Shown here: positions 33,746 to 42,821 of the stretch, in pieces | How positions within the stretch are numbered: the first letter of the stretch is position 1 | Layout: each line of letters begins with the position of its first letter | Source: Actinoallomurus iriomotensis | Lineage (GTDB): Bacteria > Actinomycetota > Actinomycetes > Streptosporangiales > Streptosporangiaceae | Direction: 5' to 3' | DNA length: 64,000 nucleotides | NCBI RefSeq assembly: GCF_030269445.1 | Contig: NZ_BSTJ01000021.1 | Coordinates: forward strand, 32,055 to 96,054 | Position numbers and translations under genes: made by a program | Notes under the pieces: model-generated | What the model was told of the DNA's origin: nothing | The model's input: the letters and a program-made list of their open reading frames with translations, nothing else | Databases searched by the model: none

Positions 33746-34756
33746 TTGACCCGGACGGAGACCGCCACACCCGCCGAGGTGGCCGGGACGCCGACGCTCG
33801 CCGACGTCGCCGCGCTCGCCGGCGTCTCGCCCGCCACCGTCTCGCGCGTCATCAACGGCAGCGCCCGTGTCAGCCAGCGCGCCCGAAAACAGGTCGAACT
33901 CGCCATCGACCGGCTCGGCTACGTCCGCAACCGCGTCGCGTCGCAGGGCCGGTCGATCGCCCTGGTCATCTGCGAGGACGACGGCCGGGTGTTCACCGAC
34001 GACACCTACGCCCGCCTCGTCGGCGGCGTACGCCGCGCGCTCGGCGACGAGCGTGAACTGGTCGTGATGGTCGTCGGCCGGACCGCCCACTGGTCGACGG
34101 TGCCGCGATACCTGCGCGGGGGCGGGGCCGACGGCGTCCTGCTGATCAGCGCGCACGACGCGCCCTGCGGATCGCTCCGGCAGGCCGGCGTCCCGGTGCT
34201 GCTGTGCGGCCGTCCCCTCGGGCTCACCCCGCTGCCGTACGTCGGCGTGGACGACCGCGGCGGCGCGCGGGCGGCGGTGGACTACCTCGTCCGGTCCGGC
34301 CGCCGGACGATCGGGACGATCGCCGGACCGCCCGACCGGGCCACGGGCATCGACCGGCTCGACGGCTACCGGGCGGCGATGGCCGAGATCGGCGTCGCGA
34401 CACCCGGCCTGATCGCCTACGGGGACCTCCGTCAGGCGTCCGGCGAGCACGCGATGAACAAGCTGCTCGACCGGCGTCCGGACATCGACGCGGTGCTCGC
34501 CGCCTCGGACCAGATGGCCGTGGGCGCCCTGCGCGCGCTGCAACGCACCGGCCGCCGCATCCCCCACGACGTCGCGGTGGTCGGGTTCGACGACGCGCCG
34601 ATCGCCGGCCGCGTACGGCCGAGGCTCACCACCGTCCGCCGGCCCCTCGAAGAACTCGGTGCCCGGCTGGCGCGGGAGCTCCTCGCCCGGATCGCCGGCG
34701 CTCCCGGCCGCAACGTCGTCCTCGACACCGAACTGATCATTCGCGATTCCGCGTGA
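33746..34756 (+). CDS. LacI family regulator, CebR/CelR-like
   Basis: This 336-residue regulator has the LacI headpiece ([20 protein letters not shown] near residues 17-36) and a sugar-sensing domain. It is preceded by the CebR palindrome and followed by three cellulase genes, so it probably represses them until cello-oligosaccharides arrive. The TTG at 33746 is chosen because AAGGGAG lies nine bases upstream; a TTG at 33728 is possible but unsupported. Its gap to the GH48 gene is 40 bases, so co-transcription is likely. Confidence 0.85.
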   Translation: MTRTETATPAEVAGTPTLADVAALAGVSPATVSRVINGSARVSQRARKQVELAIDRLGYVRNRVASQGRSIALVICEDDGRVFTDDTYARLVGGVRRALGDERELVVMVVGRTAHWSTVPRYLRGGGADGVLLISAHDAPCGSLRQAGVPVLLCGRPLGLTPLPYVGVDDRGGARAAVDYLVRSGRRTIGTIAGPPDRATGIDRLDGYRAAMAEIGVATPGLIAYGDLRQASGEHAMNKLLDRRPDIDAVLAASDQMAVGALRALQRTGRRIPHDVAVVGFDDAPIAGRVRPRLTTVRRPLEELGARLARELLARIAGAPGRNVVLDTELIIRDSA

Positions 34757-34796
34757 CCGGCTCCCGCCGATCGGCTCCCCCGCCAGGAGGAAATCC

Positions 34797-37567
34797 ATGA
34801 GAAGACACCCTCGATGGCGATCGTTACTGGTCGCCCTGTCGCTCCTGTCCGGCGCGCTCGTCGCCGGGCAGGCCGCCCATGCCGCCGACGTCCAGTGCAA
34901 GGTCGACTACACGGCCAACGACTGGGGGTCCGGCTTCACCGCGAACCTCACGCTGACCAACCTCGGCCCGGCGATCAACGGCTGGACGCTGAAGTACTCC
35001 TACGCCGGTAACCAGCAGCTCAGCCAGGGCTGGAGCGGCGACTGGTCCCAGTCCGGCAAGGACGTCACCGTCAAGAACCTCAGCTGGAACGGCACGCTCG
35101 CCACGAACGCGAGCATCAGCCTCGGCGCCAACTTCACCTACAGCGGCACGAACACCGCGCCGACGTCGTTCTCCCTCAACGGCACGACCTGCACCGGCGC
35201 GCACCAGGCGCCCACCGTGGCCCTGACCAGCCCCGCCGCCGGCGCGACGTACTCCGCGGGCGCCACGATCCCGCTGGCCGCCACCGCGACGGCCGCCGAC
35301 GGCGCGTCGGTCAGCAAGGTCGAGTTCTACGACGACACCACGCTCCTCGGCACCGACACCTCGGCGCCGTACGCGTTCGACTGGACGTCCGCGGCGGCCG
35401 GTGACCACTCGCTGTACGCCAAGGCGTACGACAGCCAGGGAGCCACGGCCGAGTCGACGCCCGTGGGCGTGCACGTCGTGAGCGGGCCCGCGGTCGTCGC
35501 GAGCCCGGCGGCCCTGGCGGTCCAGCAGGGCAAGAGCGGGACGTTCGGCGTGAAGCTGTCCGGGCAGCCGTCCGGCAACGTCACGGTCACCGTCACCCGC
35601 ACCAGCGGGAACACCGGGCTGACCGTCTCCGGCGGCGGCACGCTGACCTTCACCTCGGCGAACTGGTCCACCGCGCAGAACGTCACGGTCAGCGCCGACG
35701 CCTCCGGCACCGGCGCGGCGGTGTTCACCGCGAAGGCCACCGGCTACGACGCCGCCACGGTCACGGTCACCGAGACCAAGTCCAACGGGGCGTACGAGGA
35801 CCGCTTCCTCACCCTCTACAACAAGATCACCGACCCGGCGAACGGCTACTTCAGCAAGGAGGGCATCCCGTACCACTCGGTCGAGACGCTGATGGTCGAG
35901 GCGCCGGACCAGGGTCATGAGACCACCTCCGAGGCGTACAGCTACCTGATCTGGATGCAGGCGGTGTACGGCAAGGTCACCGGCGACTGGAGCAAGTTCA
36001 ACGCCGCGTGGGCGCTGATGGAGAAGTACATGATCCCCTCGCACGCGGACCAGCCGACCAACTCCTTCTACAACGCGAGCAAGCCCGCGACGTACGCCCC
36101 CGAGCACGACCTGCCCGACCAGTACCCCGCGCAGCTCGACTCCGGCGTGACCTCCGGGCAGGACCCCATCGCCGCGGAGCTGAAGTCCGCGTACGGCACC
36201 GACGACATCTACGGCATGCACTGGCTGGAGGACGTCGACAACGTCTACGGCTACGGCGACACCCCCGGCGGCGGCTGTGAGAACGGGCCGTCGACCAACG
36301 CGCCGTCCTTCATCAACACCTACCAGCGCGGAGCCCAGGAGTCGGTGTGGGAGACCATCCCGCAGCCGACCTGCGACAAGTTCGCCTACGGCGGCAAGAA
36401 CGGCTACCTGGACCTGTTCGTGGGCGACTCCTCGTACGCCAAGCAGTGGAAGTACACCGACGCGCCGGACGCCGACGCGCGCGCCATCCAGGCGGCGTAC
36501 TGGGCCGACACATGGGCCAAGGCGCAGGGCAAGAGCGCGGACGTGTCCGCGACCGTGGCCAAGGCCGGGAAGATGGGCGACTACCTGCGCTACTCGTTCT
36601 TCGACAAGTACTTCAAGAAGATCGGGAACTGCACGAGCCCGAGCTGCCCGGCCGGCACCGGCAAGGACAGCGAGCACTACCTGCTCTCCTGGTACTACGC
36701 CTGGGGCGGCGCGACCGACACCAACGCCGGCTGGGCCTGGCGCATCGGCGACGGCGCGTCCCACTCGGGCTACCAGAACCCGCTCGCGGCGTACGCGCTG
36801 GCCAACGACACCGCGATGCAGCCGAAGTCGGCCACCGGCGTGGACGACTGGAAGAAGAGCCTGCAGCGCCAGCTGGAGTTCTACCGGTGGCTGCAGTCCT
36901 CCGAGGGCGCGATCGCCGGCGGCGCGACGAACAGCTGGGGCGGCGCGTACGGCACCCCGCCCTCCGGCGACTCCACCTTCTACGGCATGGCCTACGACTG
37001 GGAGCCGGTCTACCACGACCCGCCGAGCTCCCCTCCACCCTGCACTGGAGCGGCCAGCCGGACACCTGGAACGCGTCGAGCCCCGGCGCGAACGCCGGCC
37101 TGCACGTCACGATCGCCGACTACACGAACGACGTCGGCGTGGCCGCGGCGTACGCCAAGACGCTGTCCTACTACGGCGCCAAGTCCGGTGACGCGACGGC
37201 GAAGTCCACGGCCAAGACCCTCCTGGACGACATGTGGACGAACGACCAGGACGGGATCGGCATCTCGGTGCCGGAGACCAGGACCGACTACAACCGCTTC
37301 ACGCAGGCCTACAGCACGTCCAACCCGAACCATGACGGCGTGTACGTGCCGCAGGGCTGGACCGGGACGATGCCGAACGGCGACCCGATCAACTCCAGCT
37401 CGACGTTCCTGTCCATCCGGTCCTGGTACAAGCAGGACCCCGCCTGGTCGAAGGTGCAGAGCTATCTGAACGGCGGGGCCGCCCCGACGTTCAACTACCA
37501 CCGCTTCTGGGCCCAGTCCGACATCGCCATGGCGATGGCGACGTACGGGCAGCTCTTCGACCAGTGA
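34797..37567 (+). pseudogene. GH48 cellobiohydrolase with CBM2, interrupted by an internal deletion
   Basis: The product begins with a signal peptide ending AHA, then a CBM2 (about residues 30-138), an Ig-like module ([20 protein letters not shown] onward), an X2-like module, and a GH48 catalytic domain with the conserved [14 protein letters not shown] containing the probable acid Glu. After [14 protein letters not shown] (about 37025) the frame is lost; the rest ([15 protein letters not shown] to FDQ at 37567) continues in another frame. Normal GH48 enzymes have roughly 50 more residues between these blocks. The first frame runs on to a stop at 37469. GH48 is the main processive exocellulase of actinomycetes, so its loss would matter. 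The ATG follows AGGAGGAAA. Confidence 0.85.
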
Positions 37568-37576
37568 CAAGCCGGT

Positions 37577-37613
37577 CCCGGGGACGCGAGGGAGCGCTTC
37601 CCGCGTCCCCGGG
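37577..37613 (+). terminator. Strong hairpin between GH48 and GH12 genes
   Basis: CCCGGGGACGCG (37577-37588) pairs with CGCGTCCCCGGG (37602-37613) over 12 bases, and the loop adds a further partial stem with GGGAGCGCTTCC, which looks like a degenerate CebR half-site pair. No T-run follows. It may end transcription or shield message ends. Confidence 0.65.
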
Positions 37614-37640
37614 GCCCCCACCTCCGCGAGGTGCCCCCCC

Positions 37641-38738
37641 ATGGAATCCGCCCGAACCCGTGCCGCCCTCACCGTCTTAGGCGCGCTGTTCCTCCTGCTC
37701 GCCCTCGTGCCGGTCGCCCGTCCCGCCCGCGCCGCCACGCAGCTCTGCGGTGCGACGCAGACCGTCGCGGTGAACGGCGGAGAGTACATCGCGCAGAACA
37801 ACGTGTGGGGAGCGAGCACCCCGCAGTGCATCAGCGTCTCCGGCACGTCGTTCACCGTCGACTCCTCCGGCCACGCCAACCCGACCAACGGCGCGCCCGC
37901 GTCGTACCCGTCCCTGTTCAAGGGCTGCCACTGGGGCCTGTGCACCACCGGCAGCGGCCTGCCGGTCCAGGTCGGCTCGATGCCCGCGGTGACGAGCGAC
38001 TGGAGCACCGTCCAACCGGCCTCCGGCACGTACGACGTGGCGTACGACCTCTGGTACGACACCAAGCCGGCCACGACCACCGACCCGGACGGCGCCGAGG
38101 TGATGATCTGGCTGAACAGCCGCGGGGGCGTGCGGCCCGCCGGGTCCCGCATCGCGAGCGGCGTGTCCATCGGCGGCGCCACCTGGGACGTCTGGTACTC
38201 CCGCATGAACTGGAACTACATCGCGTACGTCCGTACCTCCGGCACCACGTCGGTGAGCGGCCTGGACCTGCGCGCGTTCACCCGTGACGCGGTGACCCGC
38301 GGTTACATCCAGAACTCCTGGTACCTCATCGACGCCGAGGCCGGGTTCGAGATCTGGCAGGGCGGGGCCGGGCTGGCCACCGGGTCCTTCGCCGTCACGG
38401 TGGGCGGTGGGGGAGAGACGCCGCCGCCCACGTCCGGCGCCGCGTGCGCCGCGAACCTGCGCGTCGACAACGCCTGGTCCGGCGGCTTCACCGCCACGGT
38501 GACCGTCACGAACACCGGCGATCGCGCGCTGGCCGGCTGGTCCGCGGACTGGACGCTCCCCGCCGACCAGAACGTGGCGAACGCCTGGAACGCCACCGTC
38601 ACCCAGAGCGGCCGGTCGGCGCACGCGGTCAACGCCTCCTACAACGGAGCCCTCGCCCCGGGCGCGGCCACGACGTTCGGCTTCCAGGGCACCGGGTCCG
38701 CCGCCGGCGCCACCCCGCTCACCTGCACACCCGCCTGA
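37641..38738 (+). CDS. GH12 endoglucanase with C-terminal CBM2
   Basis: This 365-residue secreted enzyme has a signal peptide (about 1-31), a GH12 jelly-roll domain and a CBM2 joined by a short Pro/Thr linker (GGGETPPPT). The catalytic Glu pair is visible in DGAEVMIWLN (nucleophile) and DAEAGFEIWQGG (acid). It cuts cellulose or xyloglucan internally, making ends for exo-enzymes such as GH48 and GH6. The CBM2 shows the ACAANLRVDNAWSGGF start. It lies between two hairpins, suggesting its message is separately processed or terminated. Confidence 0.92.
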   Translation: MESARTRAALTVLGALFLLLALVPVARPARAATQLCGATQTVAVNGGEYIAQNNVWGASTPQCISVSGTSFTVDSSGHANPTNGAPASYPSLFKGCHWGLCTTGSGLPVQVGSMPAVTSDWSTVQPASGTYDVAYDLWYDTKPATTTDPDGAEVMIWLNSRGGVRPAGSRIASGVSIGGATWDVWYSRMNWNYIAYVRTSGTTSVSGLDLRAFTRDAVTRGYIQNSWYLIDAEAGFEIWQGGAGLATGSFAVTVGGGGETPPPTSGAACAANLRVDNAWSGGFTATVTVTNTGDRALAGWSADWTLPADQNVANAWNATVTQSGRSAHAVNASYNGALAPGAATTFGFQGTGSAAGATPLTCTPA

Positions 38739-38745
38739 ACCCCGT

Positions 38746-38766
38746 CCCGGGGGAGCCACCCCCGGG
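38746..38766 (+). terminator. Hairpin after GH12 gene
   Basis: CCCGGGGG (38746-38753) and CCCCCGGG (38759-38766) form an 8-base stem with a five-base loop. It lies directly after the GH12 stop and before the GH6 ribosome site, with no T-run. Confidence 0.55.
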
Positions 38767-38803
38767 AGCGCGTCCGCCAGAGTCCCGAGGAGGACATATC
38801 CGC

Positions 38804-40501
38804 ATGAATGTCAACGTCCATCGTCCGCGCGCGGGCCGATCGGCAGCGGTGGCGCTGGCCGCCCTGCTGCTCGGTCTCGTCTCGGCGCTCGTCGCCGCCG
38901 GGTCGGCGCACGCGGCGACCGGCTGCAAGGTCACCTACACCACCAACGACTGGGGCAGCGGTTTCACCGCCAACCTCGGCATCACCAACCTCGGCGATCC
39001 GCTCACCTCCTGGACCCTGGAGTGGGACTTCGCCGGCAACCAGCAGGTCACCCAGGGCTGGAGCGGCACCTTCACCCAGAACGCGAAGCACGTCACGGTC
39101 AAGAACGCCTCCTACAACGGCGGTCTGGCCACGAACGCCTCGACGTCGCTGGGCTTCAACGGCTCCTACTCCGGCTCGAACGCCGCGCCCACGACGTTCA
39201 AGCTGAACGGCGTGACCTGCGACGGCACCACCGGCGGCGGCGACGGCGGCAACCCGACCCCGCCCCCGGGCGACGGCTCCCACGCCGACAACCCGTTCAC
39301 CGGCGGCAAGGGTTACGTGGACCCTGAGTGGTCCGCCCAGGCACAGGGCGACGGCGGCAGCGCGGTGGCGAACCAGCCCACCGCCGTGTGGCTCGACCGG
39401 ATCGCGGCGATCAACGGGGCGAACGGCGGGATGGGCCTGCGCGCCCACCTCGACGCCGCGGTGTCCCAGGGCGCGAGCTACGCGCAGTTCGTCATCTACG
39501 ACCTGCCCGGCCGGGACTGCGCGGCGCTGGCCTCCAACGGCGAGCTCGGCCCGACAGAGCTCAGCCGCTACCAGAGCGAATACATCGACCCGATCGCCTC
39601 GATCATGGCCGACTCGAAGTACGCGAACCTGAAGATCGTCACCTACATCGAGCCGGACTCGCTGCCCAACCTGGTCACCAACGTCAGCGGCAACACCGCG
39701 ACCACCGCGTGCCAGACCATGCAGCAGAACGGCAACTACGTGAAGGGCGTCCAGTACGCCCTGAACAAGCTGCACGCGATCAGCAACGTCTACACCTACC
39801 TCGACGCGGGGCACCACGGCTGGCTCGGCTGGGACAGCAACTTCGGTCCCTCCGCGCAGCTGTTCGCCACCGTCGCCCGCGGCACGACCGCCGGGGTGAA
39901 CAGTGTTGACGGCTTCGTCATCAACACCGCCAACTACTCGCCCACCACCGAGCCGTACCTGCCGGTCAACGACCAGACCCGCCAGTCGAAGTGGGTGGAC
40001 TGGAACTACTACGTCGACGAGTCGAGCTTCGGCGCGGCGTTCCGCCAGCAGCTCATCTCCGACGGCTTCCCGTCCGGCATCGGCATGGTCATCGACACGT
40101 CCCGCAACGGCTGGGGCGGTTCGAGCCGCCCGACCGGCCCGAGCTCGGCCAGCGACATCAACACGCAGGTCAACGCCGAGCGTGTCGACCGCCGGCCGCA
40201 CGTCGGCGACTGGTGCAACCAGTCCGGCGCGGGGCTCGGCGCGCGGCCGACCGCGGCTCCGGCCGCCGGCTTCGACGCGTACGCGTGGGTGAAGCCGCCG
40301 GGCGAGTCCGACGGTGCCAGCAAGTCCATCCCCAATGACGAGGGCAAGGGCTTCGACCAGATGTGCGACCCGAACTACGGCGGCAACGTCCGCAACGGCA
40401 ACAGCCCGAGCGGTGCGCTGCCGGACGCCCCGCTGTCCGGGCACTGGTTCTCCGCCCAGTTCCACCAGCTGGTGCAGAACGCCTATCCGCCACTCTCCTG
40501 A
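38804..40501 (+). CDS. GH6 cellulase with N-terminal CBM2
   Basis: This 565-residue secreted enzyme has a signal peptide (to about 37), a CBM2 (ATGCKVTYTTNDWGSGF onward, about 38-140), a Gly/Pro linker and a GH6 domain. The conserved FVIYDLPGRDCAALASNGE holds the catalytic acid Asp, and YLDAGHHGWLGW and the C-terminal DAYAWVKPPGESDG are family blocks, typical of cellobiohydrolase-type GH6. The ATG at 38804 follows GAGGAGG. Its 3' end and terminator occur again as a fragment at 53527-53642. It works from the non-reducing end, complementary to GH48. Confidence 0.93.
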   Translation: MNVNVHRPRAGRSAAVALAALLLGLVSALVAAGSAHAATGCKVTYTTNDWGSGFTANLGITNLGDPLTSWTLEWDFAGNQQVTQGWSGTFTQNAKHVTVKNASYNGGLATNASTSLGFNGSYSGSNAAPTTFKLNGVTCDGTTGGGDGGNPTPPPGDGSHADNPFTGGKGYVDPEWSAQAQGDGGSAVANQPTAVWLDRIAAINGANGGMGLRAHLDAAVSQGASYAQFVIYDLPGRDCAALASNGELGPTELSRYQSEYIDPIASIMADSKYANLKIVTYIEPDSLPNLVTNVSGNTATTACQTMQQNGNYVKGVQYALNKLHAISNVYTYLDAGHHGWLGWDSNFGPSAQLFATVARGTTAGVNSVDGFVINTANYSPTTEPYLPVNDQTRQSKWVDWNYYVDESSFGAAFRQQLISDGFPSGIGMVIDTSRNGWGGSSRPTGPSSASDINTQVNAERVDRRPHVGDWCNQSGAGLGARPTAAPAAGFDAYAWVKPPGESDGASKSIPNDEGKGFDQMCDPNYGGNVRNGNSPSGALPDAPLSGHWFSAQFHQLVQNAYPPLS

Positions 40502-40506
40502 GGCAC

Positions 40507-40546
40507 GCGGCGGGCGGGGACGACTGGAGGCGTCCCCGCCCGCCGC
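40507..40546 (+). terminator. 16-base-pair terminator after GH6
   Basis: GCGGCGGGCGGGGACG (40507-40522) pairs perfectly with CGTCCCCGCCCGCCGC (40531-40546) around an eight-base loop, followed by a T-rich stretch (CTTTCGTTTGCTTTC). This is the best intrinsic terminator in the window and closes the cellulase cluster. Confidence 0.85.
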
Positions 40547-40683
40547 GCTTTCGTTTGCTTTCGGCGCGATTAATGCCGAGGATGCGTCCGTAGGCGGATT
40601 ATGGATGGCCAATACACCCTGCGAGAACAAGCGTTAGGCTCGGCGCCGTCAATGGTGGGCAAAGGCGGCCTCGGGGGAAAATC

Positions 40684-42513
40684 GTGACGGAACATCAGCA
40701 GGAACCGGTGCGCGCAGACGAAGCGGGCGCTTCGGCAACGGGTCCGGAGGTATTCCAGCCGCTGACCGAGGACGACCCGCGTACCGTAGCCGGATACCTG
40801 CTCAGCGCCCGGCTCGGGGTCGGTGGCATGGGCAAGGTGTACCTCGCCTACACGCCCGGCGGACGGCCCGTGGCGATCAAGGTGATCCGCCCCGAGTTCG
40901 CCGAGAACCCGGAATTTCGCCGCCGGTTCCAGCAGGAGGTGCGGGCCGCGCAGCGTGTGCAGGGCCTCTACACCGCGCCGGTGATCGACAGCGATACCGA
41001 AGGTCCGCGGCCATGGCTGGCCACCGCTTACGTACAGGGGCCCTCCCTGCACACAGCGGTCACCACACACGGCGCGATGCCGGTGGCGACCGTTCTGCGG
41101 CTCGTCGCTGGGATCGCCGAGGCGCTGCAGGCCATCCATCACGCGGGCATCGTCCACCGCGACCTCAAGCCGTCCAATGTGCTGCTCGCGGTCGACGGGC
41201 CGCGCGTTATCGACTTCGGTATCGCGCGGGCCGTCGACACCACCGCACTCACCGGCACCGGCGTCAGTGTCGGCACCCCGTCCTTCATGGCGCCCGAGCA
41301 GGCGGCCGGGACGAGTTGCACCGAGGCAACCGACATCTTCGCGCTCGGCCAGATCGCGGCCTTCGCCGCGACGGGCGTCCCCGCCTTCGGTGACGGGTCC
41401 TCGCACGCCGTCCTCTACCGGATCGTGCATCAGGACCCGGACCTGTCCCGGCTGCCGGACGAGCTGCGGGAGATCGTCGCCGGATGTCTCAGCAAGGACC
41501 CGGCGCTACGGCCGTCCACCGCCCGGATCATCGAAATGTGCGGCCAGGCGTCCCAGGACCCGGCGCTGCGTCGCCCCGACGGCTGGTTGCCGTCCTCCTA
41601 CGCCGCCGATCTCACCCAGGCGGCCGCCCCGGCCCCACCGCCGCAGCCGACGCACCCGCCGACACAGGCGGCCACGGTCGCCTGGGGCCCCGGCCGCCAT
41701 CCGAACCATCCGGGTCCCGCGACAGCCGGGGGTTACCCGCCGGGGGCGGTGCCGCCTCAGCCGACGCACCCGCCGACGCAGGCGGTCCCGCACACACCGC
41801 CGACGCACCCGCCGACACAGCCGGCCACGGTCGCCTGGAGCCCCGGCCGCCATCCGAACCATCCGGTTCCCGCGACAGCCGGGGGCTACCCGCCGGGGGC
41901 GGCGCCGCCGCAGCCGTCCCGCAAGCGGAACCGTGCCGGGCTGGTCGTCGCGGGACTGGCCGTTGCCGCGCTCATCGGTGGCGGCGCGTACCTGGTGGGG
42001 CACCAGGGGGCCGACAACGGCTCACAGAGCGCCCAGGGCGGGAAGAAGGGCGATGCGCCGCGGTCCGGCGGCGCGACTTCGGGCGGCACCAGCGGAGGGA
42101 ACAAGGCCCCGGCGGCACCGAAGGGTGCCGTGTACAGGAATCTCAACATTCCTGCCGGTTACTCGGTGACCTTCGCCGACGATCCGCCGCGGCCGGAGCA
42201 AGCCGACGTGCACTACGAAGGAGACTTCGGTTACCTGAGCGGCATGACCGAAGCGCCCAACGTCGCCACCAACCTGACCAAGAACACCATGGCGCTGCTG
42301 GAGGCCGGTGAGCCGGGTACGCTGGCCGGCTGTCGCGCCGACACCCGATACACCACGTCCATCGAGAGGGACAAGCTCGGCAAGGGGTCCCGGATTTGCG
42401 TGAAGACCGGCTCCGGGCACTACGGCCTGGTCACCGTGCACGGTTTCTCGCCCGAGAAGTCACCGAGCCAGTTCGTCAGCGTGGACCTCACCGTCTGGCG
42501 CAACGTGGCCTGA
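40684..42513 (+). CDS. Ser/Thr protein kinase, membrane-anchored
   Basis: This 609-residue kinase has a PknB-like catalytic domain with GVGGMG (45-50), the ATP-site Lys in VAIKVI (66), HRDLKPSN (catalytic Asp 160) and DFG (177-179). A Pro-rich region follows (about 315-412) that contains a 51-residue period duplication, then one membrane segment (about 419-438) and an extracytoplasmic domain of about 150 residues that could sense a wall or environmental signal. The GTG at 40684 is weakly supported by GGGGG upstream. It stands alone after the cellulase terminator. Confidence 0.9.
   Translation: MTEHQQEPVRADEAGASATGPEVFQPLTEDDPRTVAGYLLSARLGVGGMGKVYLAYTPGGRPVAIKVIRPEFAENPEFRRRFQQEVRAAQRVQGLYTAPVIDSDTEGPRPWLATAYVQGPSLHTAVTTHGAMPVATVLRLVAGIAEALQAIHHAGIVHRDLKPSNVLLAVDGPRVIDFGIARAVDTTALTGTGVSVGTPSFMAPEQAAGTSCTEATDIFALGQIAAFAATGVPAFGDGSSHAVLYRIVHQDPDLSRLPDELREIVAGCLSKDPALRPSTARIIEMCGQASQDPALRRPDGWLPSSYAADLTQAAAPAPPPQPTHPPTQAATVAWGPGRHPNHPGPATAGGYPPGAVPPQPTHPPTQAVPHTPPTHPPTQPATVAWSPGRHPNHPVPATAGGYPPGAAPPQPSRKRNRAGLVVAGLAVAALIGGGAYLVGHQGADNGSQSAQGGKKGDAPRSGGATSGGTSGGNKAPAAPKGAVYRNLNIPAGYSVTFADDPPRPEQADVHYEGDFGYLSGMTEAPNVATNLTKNTMALLEAGEPGTLAGCRADTRYTTSIERDKLGKGSRICVKTGSGHYGLVTVHGFSPEKSPSQFVSVDLTVWRNVA
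41647..41914 (+). repeat. Tandem direct repeat in the kinase linker
   Basis: A unit starting CCGACGCACCCGCCGACACA at 41647 recurs at 41800, giving a period of 153 bases (51 codons). A shorter copy of its first part lies at 41761. Translated, it repeats THPPTQ, ATVAW and GRHPNHP blocks. It looks like a recent duplication in a flexible linker. Confidence 0.75.
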
Positions 42514-42821
42514 AGGGTGTCATTACTCGGCTTGGCTTCGTGAACCGGGCCGATGCACTGTCGGACGTCGTGCGTCCTCGACGTTTGTGGGCCATTGGTC
42601 GCTGCTGGTCGCGGGGCCGCTTGTCGGACGCGTGGGTGCGGATCGCCGGGCAGGGGAGGTCCGTTCTCGGCGTTCTTACGTGAGCGGAATTCTCTGCTGT
42701 CAGAAGAACGCTGCGATCGAACATGGTCGGCACTCCGCGGTGCTACCGCCTGATCAGCCCAGCCGGACCTCGCGGTCGCATTGTGCGGACCGCTCGCCGG
42801 TTTCGACAACAGCGCCGTCTC
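42514..42821. other. Convergent intergenic region without a recognised gene
   Basis: The 308 bases between the kinase and the LacI gene contain open frames on both strands but none I recognise. An inverted repeat, GCGTTCTT (42670-42677) and AAGAACGC (42704-42711), has a 26-base loop and could be a bidirectional terminator. The sequence may include a gene relic. Confidence 0.35.

Noticed and set aside
34824..37016. 730-codon minus-strand frame over GH48
   Set aside because: It is antisense to the CBM2 and GH48 domains and is Val/Gly/Arg-rich without motifs.
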